Source of the DNA: Physella acuta | Lineage: Eukaryota; Mollusca; Gastropoda; Physidae | NCBI RefSeq assembly: GCF_028476545.1 | Contig: NW_026732980.1 | Span: forward strand, 172,501 to 236,500 | Direction: 5' to 3' | Length of the DNA stretch: 64,000 nucleotides | Part shown: one piece after another, positions 45,886-57,838 of the stretch | How the letters are laid out: every line of letters begins with the position of its first letter | Numbering within the stretch: position 1 is the first letter of the stretch | The notes under the pieces: model-generated | What the model was told of the DNA's origin: nothing | What the model saw: the letters and a program-made list of their open reading frames with translations, nothing else | The model's database searches: none | Translations under genes and position numbers: made by a program

Positions 45886-47370
45886 TTAAGTAGCCTTTTT
45901 TCCTAAATGAACCTTTATATGTCTTTTTAAAACAGAACTTCGAGAAAACCTTTTAAGACAAACATCACATTCATGGGGCATTACTCCCGAATGAACCTTT
46001 TTATGTCTTTTTAAACTAGAACTTAGAAAAAATCTTTTATGACAAACATCACATTCATTTGGCTTATCTCCTGAATGCACTATTTTATGTGTAGCTAAAC
46101 TTGAATTTTGAGAAAACTTTTTATGACAAACATCACATTCATATGGCTTATCTCCTAAATGAATATTTTTATGTCTTTTAAAATTATAACTTTGAGAAAA
46201 CTTTTTATGACAAACATCACATTCATATGGCTTATTGTCCGAGTGCCCTTTAATATGTGCATATAATCTACATCTTTGAGAGAACCTTTTATTACAAACA
46301 TCACATTTATGTGGCTTTTCTCCTGAATGAATTCTCTTGTGTGTACTTAAACCAGAACTTTGAGTATACCTTTTATGACAAACATTACATTCATATGACT
46401 TATCTCCTGTATGAAGATTTCTGTGTTGTAATAAACTTATCTTCTGACCAAACTTTTTATGACAAACATCACATTCATGTGGCTTATCTCCTGAATGAAC
46501 TTTTTTATGTGCAGTTAAATTAGATTTAGATGCAAACTGTTTAAGACAAACATCACATTCATGTGGCTTATCTCCTGAATGAACTTTTTTATGTGTAGTT
46601 AAATGAGAATTTTGAGAAAACTTTTTATGACAAACATCACATTCATATGGCTTATCACCTGAGTGCCCTTTAATATGTGCATATAATCGACATCTTTGAG
46701 AGAACCTTTTATTACAAACATCACATATATATGGCTTATCTCTTGAGTGCACTTTTGTATTGTTACTACAACTTTGAGAAAGATTCTCATGGTCACCATC
46801 ATATTCAACTTGCTTATTTCCTTCTTGACCTGTTTTATGCTTATTTAAGTTAGAACTTTGAGAAAACCTTTTGTGTTTGAGACTAGAAACAATCTGATAT
46901 CTTTTGTCTCTAGAAAACTGGAGATTTTTTTCAACGTGAAGTTCAAGCCCTTTTTGTTGTTTATCCTCAAAAAAAATAAATCCTGTCAATAAATCTGGTT
47001 TTGAATCTTTACTACTTGATAAAGCTGTGACTTCTGATTTGTTATCTTTAGATGTTGATAATGTTGATTCAGCAGGCTTTTTATCTTTACAAATTAAAAA
47101 CGCAGTTGTAACATCAGGTTTAACATCTTGCAAGCTTATAAATGTTTTGTTGGGTGTTTCTGTGTCTTTAGAAGATGAAAATTCTGTTGTAGTATAGGGT
47201 TTAACATCTTGAGAAGCTGTGAATGTCATATTGGGTTTTGCATCAACAATAGATGAAAATGTTGATAGATCTGGTTTCATATCTTCAGAGTTTAAAAATT
47301 CTGTTAATTTGTGTGACTGTTCATCTACAATAGATAAAATTGCAGCTAAATGTTCTGTTTCTTCTTCCAT
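45886..47370 (-). CDS. C2H2 zinc-finger protein, 494 aa, single exon
   Basis: Probable nuclear DNA-binding transcription regulator. The ORF begins MEEETEHLAAILSIV and ends LGKKAT. Residues 1-150 are low-complexity and acidic, with S/T-rich imperfect repeats of the form SKDxKPxxT. Two decayed fingers follow (one around KHKRFSQSSNLNKH, one that lost its first cysteines). Ten intact fingers of the C-x2-C-x12-H-x3-H type come next, with linkers of the form HSGDKPxEC, close to the classical TGEKPY linker. Fingers 1 and 6 are almost identical (DVCNKRFSQRCRLYAHIKGH), as expected if a block of five fingers was duplicated. No KRAB, SCAN or BTB domain is visible. The ATG at 47370 is the first in the frame. 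The 3' end looks damaged: remains of an eleventh finger lie just past the stop in another frame (about 45841-45880). Single-exon structure suggests a retrogene or a lineage-expanded family member. DNA target unknown. Confidence 0.85.
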   Translation of the reverse strand: MEEETEHLAAILSIVDEQSHKLTEFLNSEDMKPDLSTFSSIVDAKPNMTFTASQDVKPYTTTEFSSSKDTETPNKTFISLQDVKPDVTTAFLICKDKKPAESTLSTSKDNKSEVTALSSSKDSKPDLLTGFIFFEDKQQKGLELHVEKNLQFSRDKRYQIVSSLKHKRFSQSSNLNKHKTGQEGNKQVEYDGDHENLSQSCSNNTKVHSRDKPYICDVCNKRFSQRCRLYAHIKGHSGDKPYECDVCHKKFSQNSHLTTHKKVHSGDKPHECDVCLKQFASKSNLTAHKKVHSGDKPHECDVCHKKFGQKISLLQHRNLHTGDKSYECNVCHKRYTQSSGLSTHKRIHSGEKPHKCDVCNKRFSQRCRLYAHIKGHSDNKPYECDVCHKKFSQSYNFKRHKNIHLGDKPYECDVCHKKFSQNSSLATHKIVHSGDKPNECDVCHKRFFLSSSLKRHKKVHSGVMPHECDVCLKRFSRSSVLKRHIKVHLGKKAT

Positions 47371-48720
47371 TCTTGACTGCTTTTTATAAATCTGATGATT
47401 AAAAATGTTATAAATGTTAAAGTGAAAAGTAGTGATTATAAAGTCAAAATAAAATATTATTATTAAAATGGCAAAATTAATGGCAGAAGGTCTGTTAATC
47501 TTTTCACTCAGTCTGATGTGATCTAAAAACAGATTACCAGTAATGCCAAGGCTATCATTAGATTAGGACTGCATATTAATATTCTTTAAATATTCTTAAA
47601 AAACACAAATTTATAAACCAGTATTGCTTATTTTGGCTAACGATTGAGGAATTACCAAATAAGTTTAGATCCTCTCACATTCAGCTAAAATTCTTAATAT
47701 TAGTATTGGAAAAAAAATTAATATTGTTTTCTTAGACTATTTCTAGACCTGATCTTTTAACCTAGTCATTATCCCTCAACCCTTGACCCTAACCTAAGAT
47801 ATAATGCATTAAAGAAATAAAATATAAATGTCATTTGCACTAATAAAAAAAAAATCAATTAAAACAGGTTTCAAGTGCAAAACCCATACTAGATATTTCT
47901 TCAGACTAGCGATTCTACCATGCAGTGCTCGAAATAATTAGTAAAAATAATAATAATATATTAAATTAAACAAACCTCTCTTGAAAATTGTAAAATATAT
48001 TCACTTTAATTGAAAAATTCTAAAAATATGTAAGCCTACAAATAGAAGCAAAATATAACCACAAGATGTGAGAGGACATAAGAATGATGTATTTTCTCTA
48101 TTGTTGGTTGCTATAAAATAAGTGTTTCCATATAATATAATACTTTATTCATGTATCTAAAAAAAAAATCCAGTAACTCCTAAAAATATATTTGCATGGC
48201 CGACGGCCATGTGCTCTGTCTTTTTTGTGCTTTATAACAAGGTATTTTAGGTGCGCAAACAATTGAGCAAAAAAAATTAAACATATCTTCCTATTTGTTC
48301 CCCATTTATCAACCATAGATGATTTTTCTAGGCCTATAAGTTGTTAAAAAAATGTTGCTGCCACAAATTGTAGTCTACATTTAGTGACTTTTCAATTGTC
48401 ATTGTCCGCTTGGAACATGTTTGCAAAAAAAATGATTCTGTAATTCAATTACTTACATTCAACTATTGCATGTATAAATTGTTTTTCAAGTTAGAGACTA
48501 AAGAGTAAAGGCCAAGGCTATTCCCAGCTGGTTGGGAATAGCACTATTTGTGTTATTTCCAGCAGACTAGGAATAGCACCCACGGCTATTTACAGTCAGC
48601 TGTCATTTTTGCTATATACGACTGGGAATAGGCCAAATATTTTACAATAATAAAAGCATTTATTGTGACTGGGGAATGAAGTATAGATTACGAGAGCAGT
48701 GCAATTTTTACTTTCTGGTA
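47371..48720. other. Upstream of the zinc-finger gene, no gene seen
   Basis: AT-rich 5' flank of the zinc-finger gene. No clear promoter motif. A short repeated GGGAATAGCAC / GGAATAGCACCC occurs at 48530-48590. Confidence 0.4.
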
Positions 48721-49372
48721 TATATATAAAGTATAGAGAAAGCCTTGTAACCGTGCAAAAAAAAAAAAACAAGATTTTTACAAATCTCGACGTTTTACAC
48801 CTCACTGACATGGAAAAACATAATTTTGCAGTATGTATGTGTGTCTGTCTGTCTGGGCGTAAACACGATAACTTGAGTACCGTTACAGCTAGGTTGATGA
48901 AATTTCATATATAAGTATTTTATGAAAATCGTAGATCCTGATCAACTTTTGAGCGATTTTCGATAACCGGAAGTGGTACTTTTTCTACTTTGAATTTTTA
49001 AAAAGCCTATAACTTGAGTACTATTTCAGATAGATAAATGAAATTTCACATGTAAGTAAAAGATCTAATTCTCTAACTTCTGTCAAATTTTGAGTAATTT
49101 CCGTTGACCGGAAGTGCTAATTTACACTATTTCCGATTTCTCAAAAAACGCACATAAATTTATAAAGTACTAATAATATCCCGCACTATTATGCACATTT
49201 TATTTGGCGTTCACTTGGTGTGCAATTATTTTTTTTTTACGAGATTCCTTTCTATTATAAAAAGTTTGAGTAATTAAAAATGGATTACAAATATTGTCTA
49301 TGTCCTGAGTTGCCATACCTCGTAGGTTTATATTAGAATATTTGAGAAAGTTTAGGGGAGATCACTCCCGGT
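48721..49372 (-). mobile_element. Family S element, copy 3 (minus strand)
   Basis: Reverse-complement copy. It begins at the AAGTATAGAGAAAG end and finishes at GGGGAGATCACTCCCGG. Both internal GTACTCAAGTTAT halves are recognisable. Confidence 0.75.
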
Positions 49373-49419
49373 TAACTATTGTGTTATAGTTTTATAAAAA
49401 AAATCTATTCTAGATATAA

Positions 49420-49590
49420 TATCTTATTATCTACTAGATCTATCTAGTATCTAGATCTAGTTACTATAACTATAATAATAGTTTTAGTAGGCCTACCATA
49501 ATACTAGATTTATTAGTAAATAGTCTATACTATTATTACTATTAGTTACTAGATCGAGATCTAGAATAGATTCTATCTAGCAGTACCAAT
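49420..49590. repeat. CTAGAT/AGATCT-rich simple sequence
   Basis: Dense CTAGATCTAG-type palindromic hexamers. Similar patches lie at 51275-51345, 53030-53060 and 54300-54405. Confidence 0.6.
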
Positions 49591-49594
49591 CTAC

Positions 49595-50320
49595 GGTAAA
49601 ACTCCATTTTAGCTTATGTTATTCCCCCGCTTCAAGTTCACCTCCAGTTGAGCGTATTTTATTATAAACACAACCGAAACGCATAAAAACGTTAGGAAAA
49701 CACTAGATCTACTTATTTTTTTATGAATGTGATTTTTAATTAGAAAAGGTAAAAAAAAAAACATAAAAAAAAAACAGAACTGTTCCAATTAAATATCGTG
49801 TGATCGTCAGTGGGAGAAAAATCCTTATACGATCGTGATTTCACCGTGAGTTTACATTGACTTTAATTAGCATGCGGCATAGCTCGGGCAATAGCTGTTT
49901 GAAATTGTGTTGGCCTTAGTTTTGGGGTCATTGTAAGTTCATAAATGTTTATATAGGGCCTATAGTATCATGCCTCGGAGATATATGTAACAATACAAAT
50001 TTAACCGCCTTGCAATTGTGAGTTACGTTTACATACTTCACCCCTTGCCCCATGCAAATTCTAACTGACACACGAACATAGCACATTCAATATTCTAAAT
50101 TTGGATTTTTCTCAAGTTTTGACAAAAGTAAAAGATCAGAATCTAAAACAAAGTCAGTCTCATTGTTTTTTTTATTCATTTGTTAAAACAAAAATACAAT
50201 ACAAATAAATAAATCATGTTTTCCTATTGTTTTTGTGTGTTTCGGTTATTATAATAAAATACCCTCAACTGGAGGTAAACAAGCAGCGGAGAATAAAATA
50301 CGCTAAAATGGAGTTTTACC
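49595..50320. mobile_element. Mutator-like (MULE) non-autonomous element, 726 bp
   Basis: Long inverted repeats of about 85 bp (49595-49680 and 50237-50320; outer bases GGTAAAACTCCATTTTAGC) with a perfect 9-bp duplication CCAATCTAC (49586-49594, 50321-50329). A 9-bp duplication with long terminal repeats is the MULE hallmark. No ORF inside. Confidence 0.8.
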
Positions 50321-50765
50321 CCAATCTACTACTACTACTAGTTTTTCTTACTATATGTGAAATCTACTCAATTCTCAATTTAAACATGACAACTGAATAA
50401 AAAACGTCCATACTTTATCCTCTAGGCACTAATTTTGGGGGTTGTAGTGAGTTTAGACGAAATTATTGAATTTTAAATTTTTTTGTCACTCACAGCTATT
50501 TTTAGAGGAAAAAATATTTAAGAGAATGTCATCAGAAAAGAATTAAAAAAAAGACAAGACAGAAGTGATTTTTGAATTCTTTTATTTCTTTAATTTTATA
50601 ACATTTTTTATTGTACAAAAGAGCAAAATAAAAAACCATGCCAGGTAAACGTATCCATTCAAATAGCGGTCACGTGGTCAAAAAAAATAAAAAAAATTTG
50701 GTTGTCATTTTTTGGACACTCATATAAAAAAAAGTGTTGAAGATATTTGATTTATTTTTTCATAG

Positions 50766-50970
50766 AATTATAAAACTAATAATGCTTTACTTTGGAAATC
50801 AATTTTGTGATATGGAGATCTATATTTAAAAAGTTATATTATTTTGAATGACACCGACTTTAAATTATAAAACTAATAATGCTTTACTTTGGAAATCAAT
50901 TTTGTGATATGGAGATCTATATTTAAAAAGTTATATTATTTTGAATGACACCAACTTTAAATTTAGCCTA
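50766..50970. repeat. Two tandem copies of a roughly 106-bp unit
   Basis: ATTATAAAACTAATAATGCT ... TTTTGAATGACACC occurs twice and the copies are almost identical, so this is recent. Confidence 0.85.
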
Positions 50971-51227
50971 CATTCTCCAAAGCAATTTTTGAAAATGCTT
51001 TTCTGGCATATTTCGACTTGCCACCTATAGCATGTTTTTATAACGTGAAAACCTGCCATTTTGCTCGTGGTAAACATTTATAAAAGTAATTCCAAGGAGG
51101 TCTCTGGAACTAAGTCGAAAAACTCGCCGGAAGTCATGGTCCGATCCTTACGCCATTTTCTGGTTAGCAACCTAGGACGCTTTCAAGTTAGTGAGCCTCG
51201 CTACTACTACCATACGCCATACACCTA

Positions 51228-52690
51228 ACATTTCGGTAATCTATCATTTAAGGTACGTAAAATCGCCTGCGACTAGATTCTAGATCTAGAATGATCTAGA
51301 TCTAAATCTAGTAATTCTAGTAACTTAGTCTAGATCTAGATCTAGATGTGATAAACAGGTGACTCGGTAATCTATTGTTTTGGGTACGTAAAATCGCCCG
51401 CGACTAGTAATGTGAAAAACAGGTGACTCCTTAAATTTTAATCATTATTTCACATTTTGAGGAGGATTTATGTTTTGAAAAATACAAAAATGTTCCTTTG
51501 TTTCAATTATGTACCTGTTTTCAAACAATTGAATTAAAACTTTTCAGTAATAAATGAAGACTAGCGATGTTTCCAACAGATGCAACCATGCTCATTTACT
51601 ATAGCAGCCATCTTGTTTAAGTTTTTTTTTTGTAAACTTATAGTGGATATAGCACAAGATTCAGGGGGAAGCCACTCTATTTTACAAATGGCTGCTGTTT
51701 ATATAGCAAATCTTGCTCGCAAACACGGCTGTTTAAAGTTAATTTCTGGCATATATTGATATATTTAGCCATTGATTTAGGTTTATTATTTATTTATCTA
51801 TAACATTTGACACAAATATATCACAATATACTCCTATTAAAGCCTTGACAATGAGGTAACTTTTTGGTAATCTATTGTTTTGGGTACGTAAAATCGCCCG
51901 CGACTAGTAATGTGAAAAACAGGTGACTCCTTAAATTTTAATAATGATTTCACATTTTGAGGAGGATTTATGTTTTGTAAAATACAAACATGTTTCCTTC
52001 TTTCATTTATGTACCTGTTTTTAAACAATTGAATTAAAACTTTTCAGTAATAAATGAAGACTAGCAATGTTTCCAACAGATGCAACCATCACCATGCTCA
52101 TTTACTATATAGCAGCCATCTTGTTAAAGTTATATTTTTATAGACTTATAGCGGGAGATTCAGGCGGAAGTCACTCTATTTTACAAATGGCTGCTGTTTA
52201 TATAGCAAATCTTGCTTGCAGACACTGCTGTAGTTTAAAGTTAATTTCTGAATTAAAATATATTTTTATTTAGCCATTGATTTAGGTTTATTATTCATTT
52301 ATTTATATTTGACACAAACATATGACAATATACTTCTATTAAAGCCTTGACAATGAGTTGAATGAGGTAACGTTTTCGTACATTAATAGCCGCGGGCGAT
52401 TTTACGTACCGGTGACTCCTTCAATTTTAATAATTATTTCACATTTTGAGGAGGATTTATGTTTTGAAACATACAAACAAAAAAACATGTTTACTTGTTT
52501 CATTTATTTTTATGTAGACTACCTGTTTTCAAACAATTGAATTAAAAAAATTTCAGTAATAAATAAAGAATAACGATGTTTCCAACAGATGCAATCATGC
52601 TAATTTACTACAGCAGCCATCTTGTTTTTTTTTTAATTATAAAGATTCAGGGGAAACCACTCTAGCTTACATATGGCGGCTTTTTATATA
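51228..52690. repeat. Long tandem repeat, about 500-bp unit, nearly three copies
   Basis: GGTAATCTATTGTTTTGGGT starts copies at 51366 and 51865; a third, more changed copy starts near 52365. A partial copy lies at 51228-51290. Each unit holds CACATTTTGAGGAGGATTTA, AGCAGCCATCTTGTT and ACAAATGGCTGCTGTTTAT. Confidence 0.8.
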
Positions 52691-54300
52691 CTACACTAGC
52701 CATAGGTACATTTTAACGTGAATTATAGGCCTATATATTTTAAAATGTAGGCCTACTTGTTTGAGAAAAATAATTAATGAAATAGTTATTGGTCAAAACG
52801 CTGTGTGCTTTACTACACGCTGAACGATATTAGCGACAAAGCAAAAATAATAACTAATTAGCTAAAAATCCGACACATTTGACAAAACACAGGCACACAC
52901 TGATTAAGTGACTTAAATGATTCCGTTAAAATCTGGCTATAATTCAATAGTCATTAAGTTGTTTTTAAGTAATTTGTATTAGTTTGGCCGATAAAATTGT
53001 ATATATTTCATAGCGTACGTCTTGATGAGTAGATCTATAGATCTAGATCTAAATCAAATTTGAATGCAGTAGTTCCTTTCTTTATAGTCTAAAATCGGAA
53101 GATTCACATATAAATAATTATCATTAAAAAAAAAAAAAAAAAAAAAAACCGCGATGAAAAACGTGGGGCGCCGAAGTAAAAGTTTTTTTATCGGTCATTG
53201 TTAATATAAGATGTAAAAGTTAAATTACTTTTGATTAGATAATACTATTGAGTTTTATTAGGGAGCTTGTAGAGAGTCAACAATATTAGAAACTGTAAGA
53301 AAATCACGGCGCCCCACGTTTTTCATTGCTTATAGTAGAGTGATCGCTTGCATTATTGTGATGTATAGCATTTATTTTCTACTTTTTAGTTCAATCAGAA
53401 AACGTGTTTTTTTTTTTAAATTTTAAAGTGATAATTATTTTCTACTTTTTAGTCTTTGTCTGTTGTTTGCATTCAAATCTTGCTATCGATTTTATCTTCT
53501 CGCATTCACTTTTTTTGGGGTAAACGAAGACAACTCGTAAAAAACACGTGCCTTTTCCAATCGACGTTTCTTCTGTGTTGCCGTTTCTTTCATCATTTTG
53601 CCCTCGCGTGCAAACCATTCGACCATCAACATTCTACTTCCTGATCATTCAGATTTGCATAGGTTTGCACACAAACACCGCGTGACCACTCCTCAGCCAA
53701 TCGCGTGCTCGCTCCTTCAGTAAGCCACAAGAGGGAAAGTACCGAACCTTGTTTTATCAAATTACAATTACTAGGTTATGTCCCTTTTTTGTACAAATCA
53801 ATAGGGGTCTAAAATGATCAATACAATTTTTCCATGGATCAATTTAGTAATAATAATAATTGAATTTTGTATTGTCATCGGAAACAAAGCGTCCCTGAAA
53901 ATTTCAGCGCGCTAGCTAACTGTGAAGTGCCCAAAATTTCGATCGCAAGATTTGATTGGAAATACAAACAAAAAAACAAACAAATAAACAGACGCGAAAG
54001 CAAGTTAAAGAAAACGTGGGAAAAAAATATAAAAAATTAAGTTTGACGTGACTCGATCGCGAACCACCTGCGTGGTATTAAGTACACTATCATACCAGCT
54101 ATTTATGCACCTTTTATAACCCGGAGAATGAAAGAGGTATCTAAAAAAAAAAACTTAACTTACGTGAATATGCCTAATCTTTCAAATTAATTTTTATAAC
54201 CCAAATTAGCTAGTATCATAGCTAAACAAACAAAGATTTCTATAAAACAATTAAGGCCTGAAATAGTTTAAAAGATAATTTCATTTTTGGAATAGATTTT
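52691..54300. other. No gene seen except a small MITE
   Basis: AT-rich with A-runs at 53126-53148 and CTAGAT patches. No coding region supported. Confidence 0.35.
53151..53329. mobile_element. MITE with 23-bp inverted ends, 179 bp
   Basis: GCGATGAAAAACGTGGGGCG and its reverse complement at 53307-53329, one mismatch by eye. An A-run precedes it. No clear target duplication. Confidence 0.6.
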
Positions 54301-54404
54301 TAGAGTCTAAATCTAGATCTTAGCGACTTAGCGTCTACGTCTAGTTTTTGCGTAGATTTAGATCTAGTCTAGAATCTAGATCTAGAATCTCTAGATCTAT
54401 ATCT

Positions 54405-54776
54405 AGTGGGGATGCCGTAGCTAACGGCGCGGTAATCTTTATAGACTCCATGTCTGCGCTGCAGGCAATGGGGAGCACGGACGACAACGATTCTGGCGTC
54501 CTATCAATGCTCCATGGTGCCGATCGCATTGCGAAAATCTTGGGCAGAAAGATCTCCTTAAAAAGGGTGCCAGGCCACGTCGGGCTTGCAGGGAACGAAA
54601 AAGCCGGCTCTCTTGCAAACAGATGGGCCAAAAAGTGACCGATACCAACCCCGTTACATATGGAGAATGTCTCGTGAGGCTGAAAGAGAGCTTCAAACAG
54701 GAATGGGAAAAAGAGTGGACAGAGGTGTCCAAAGCCCGGAATTTCTTCACGCACATGAAAAAAAAAGCTACCCACG
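54405..54776 (+). mobile_element. LINE fragment with RNase H domain, frameshifted
   Basis: The plus strand encodes AVIFIDSMSALQAM and then SLKRVPGHVGLAGNEKAGSL, the RNase H core of I-group LINEs. The frame stops at 54636-54638 and the C-terminal part (ECLVRLKESFKQEWEKEW) goes on in another frame. It leads directly into the 2.1-kb duplicate at 54769. Confidence 0.8.
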
Positions 54777-55209
54777 GACACCCCCCCCCCCCACGCTCCC
54801 CCTTCACACACACTACACTGATCAGTCGCCTACGTCTAATTTTGTCAAACTGACCATTTTTGTAACAACTTTCTAAAATGATTGAAAGCACAGATCTACG
54901 TCATTTTTTGTTCTTCGTCTTTTACCAAATCGACCCCAGGTGATTTTGTTATCAAGAGTTCAACGGGTAAATGATAAGCCCATGAGATGTTATTAACACG
55001 CATCACAGACAAATGTTATCAACACACACATATGAGATAGTGTGTTATGGAGACGTGATTAATCTATTTTAAAGTAATTATTGACGTGTCGCGTTTATCG
55101 CCAGCTGTTTTAAAGGTGGGCGTCAACATTTTTATTGTTGTCGTTCCTTCTATATCAAATTGAACCATGTCGGTACAGTCATTATCCTCTAACCCTAGGC
55201 AGATGGAAC

Positions 55210-55441
55210 CAGTGTTTCTTCCAGGTTTTTTCTCCGGCGGAGGAGGGGGGGGGGGCACTTGATATTTTTTGGGGGGGGGGGGGGGGGGGAGGCACGACAT
55301 TTTAAGGGGGGGGGAGGTCTGGCACTGGTAAAAGTATATATTTTCAATATAAATTCCTTTTCGTGCGGCGGACGGTAGACTTTCTCCTGGGGGTGGGGGG
55401 GGGGGGGGGGGGAGATGAAGAAATGCCTGGAAAAAACTCTG
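55210..55441. mobile_element. G-run hAT MITE in duplicate 2
   Basis: The same insertion as 38645-38872, carried by the segmental duplication, with the same flanking 8-mers GATGGAAC and GATGGGAC. Confidence 0.8.
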
Positions 55442-55652
55442 GATGGGACACAATAGCTGTGGACAGCAACCCATCTAGGAGCGATACTCCGAAAATCATA
55501 CAACTGTTACCTTGTAGATTGTTCTTGGTTGGACAATGGCTAAGGATGCAAATACTGAAAGAAAAGCAGGTTGTAATAAGAGAGACAGCAAGTTGACACG
55601 TAATACTTAATTGAGTCGGAGGAAATCCAGTCCAACATTATGATTAAAAATA

Positions 55653-56323
55653 AACCGGGAGTGATCTCCCCTAAACTTTCTCGAATATTCTTATATAAAA
55701 CAACAGGGGATGGGAACTCGGGATATAGTTATGATTTTTAATCCATTTTAAATACTTAAACTTTTTACAATAAAATAGAATCTCATAGAAAAAAGTATTG
55801 CACACCAAGCGAACGCCGAATAAAGATGTTCATAATGGTGCGCAATATTATTAGTACTTTATAAATTTAGATGCGATTTTGAGAAATCGGAAATAGCGTA
55901 AATTAGTACTTCCCGTCAACGGAAATTACTCAAAATTTGACAGAACGAAGAGAATTAGATTTTTTACTTACATGTGAAATTTCATTTATCTATCTGAAAT
56001 AGTACTCAAGTTATAGGCTTTTGAAAAATTCAAATTAGAAAAAGTACCACTTCCGGTTATCGGAAATCGCTCAAAAGTTGATACGGATCTACGATTTTGA
56101 TAAAATATTTATATATGAAATTTCATCAACCTAGCTGTAACGGTACTCAAGTTATCGTGTTTACACACACACAGACACACAGACACACACAGACAAACAG
56201 ACAAGATTGCAAAATTATGTTTTTCCGTATCAGTGAGGTGTAAAACGTCGAGATTTGCAAAAATCTCGATTTTTTTTGCACGATTACAAGACTTTCTCTA
56301 TACTTCGTATATACGAGAAAGTA
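55653..56323 (+). mobile_element. Family S element, copy 4 (in duplicate 2)
   Basis: Nearly the same as copy 2, in the same place of the 2.1-kb duplicate. Confidence 0.75.
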
Positions 56324-56573
56324 AAAAAAAGAAGAATAAAACCACTAAAACTTACCGCGTTAAATATATTTGAAACATATTAGTGAAAAAGTAAATTGAA
56401 AAGATCTTAAATACATCATATTTTTCAAACTGTGTTTTTTTTACTTTCTCGTATATACGTAGTATAGAGAAAGTATTGTAATCGTGCAAAAAAAAAAAAT
56501 CGAGATTTTTACAAATCTCGACGTTTTACACCTCACTGATACGGAAAAACATAATTTTGCAATCTTGTCCGTA

Positions 56574-56990
56574 TGTCACAGACTGTATAATTATGTATCC
56601 TTATTATATTGTGTTTTGCATGAATGAAGAGTACCTGGCTAGCGGAAGGACTGTCTGAGCGATCGTCATGTGTTTGTCCATGCTTTTGGGTGAGATCGCT
56701 CATTGTACGTAAGGGGAGAGAAAGTAGTGAATAAAAGGGAGAGCGAAAGGTGAACGGGTGTTGTGTGCTAGAACTTGAACCTGAGGACTGTGGCTGTGAA
56801 TGTAGGATGTTACTACGACACTTTGTTTCTTGACTGTGATTGTACTTATACCAGTTGTGACCATGGATTTACTATGGATCTATTAATTCTCTGTACAAAG
56901 TGTAAATAAAGTTATTGTTTCACAACTACTGTTGCTCGTATGAGTATATTGAAGAACCCACAATAACAACAAAGAATACATGTTGTTACA
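56574..56990 (+). repeat. 5' LTR, 417 bp
   Basis: Begins TG and ends CA, with a TTTACTATGG...AAATAAAG stretch near its 3' third that may act as the poly(A) signal region. Same sequence as 60188-60604 by eye. Confidence 0.88.
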
Positions 56991-57838
56991 TATGGTGTCA
57001 GAAGTGGAGGCAATAAAGTGATGTTGCTACATTGTATTACTGTTACATATGATGTCAAAAGTGGTTGAAGAAGTGGTGCTACTGTTACTGATTCTACTGT
57101 TACATTGTCAGAAGCAATTGAAGAAGTGATGTTGTTACATTGGTAAATTATATTGAAGTCTGAAATCGTCAACGAAGTTACAGTGTTACTACAAGTGATC
57201 AAGAATTGTCACATTATCATTGTAAGCAGTTTTCAACGTTTTTGAAGTGGTCTTCCACTGTTTACCAAGTACGTCAAGTTCTTGAAAGTCATCTATCTAC
57301 ACTCAAGTCAGAAGGGTTGCTGTAGTCAAGTCAGACGTCTTGTTCAAGTCAAGTCATCAACGTGATAATTTTTATCACCTTATTTCGATATTGTCTCACC
57401 AATGTCGAGTAAATATCGTCTGTGTGTTTTTTCTGTTTGGATTTAGCCGATCAAGTCTTAGTGTTTCTTTTCTACTGTTTGGATTTAGCTGTTCAAGTTT
57501 TTTCTATATGGATTAGCTGTTCAAGTTTTTCTACTGTTTGGATTTAGCAGATCAAGTTTATTTTTGTAACTGTTCCTAAAGATGTCTTATCTAAAACTGG
57601 ACAAATTTCTACTCTGTAACAGGCTACTAGAACTATTTTGAATTTTTTTCAACTTTTTGGAATCAACAAAGTGAACTATTTTTGTACTATATATGTACTA
57701 TGAACTTTTCTTGGATTACTAGATGTCTCTAATGAACTGAACAAAGCCAGAATACAAGAAAGGGTATTGTAAATTAATTAACATTTATCTATTGTCAACT
57801 AATGAATTTATATTTTATGTCATAGAAAATATATCAAA

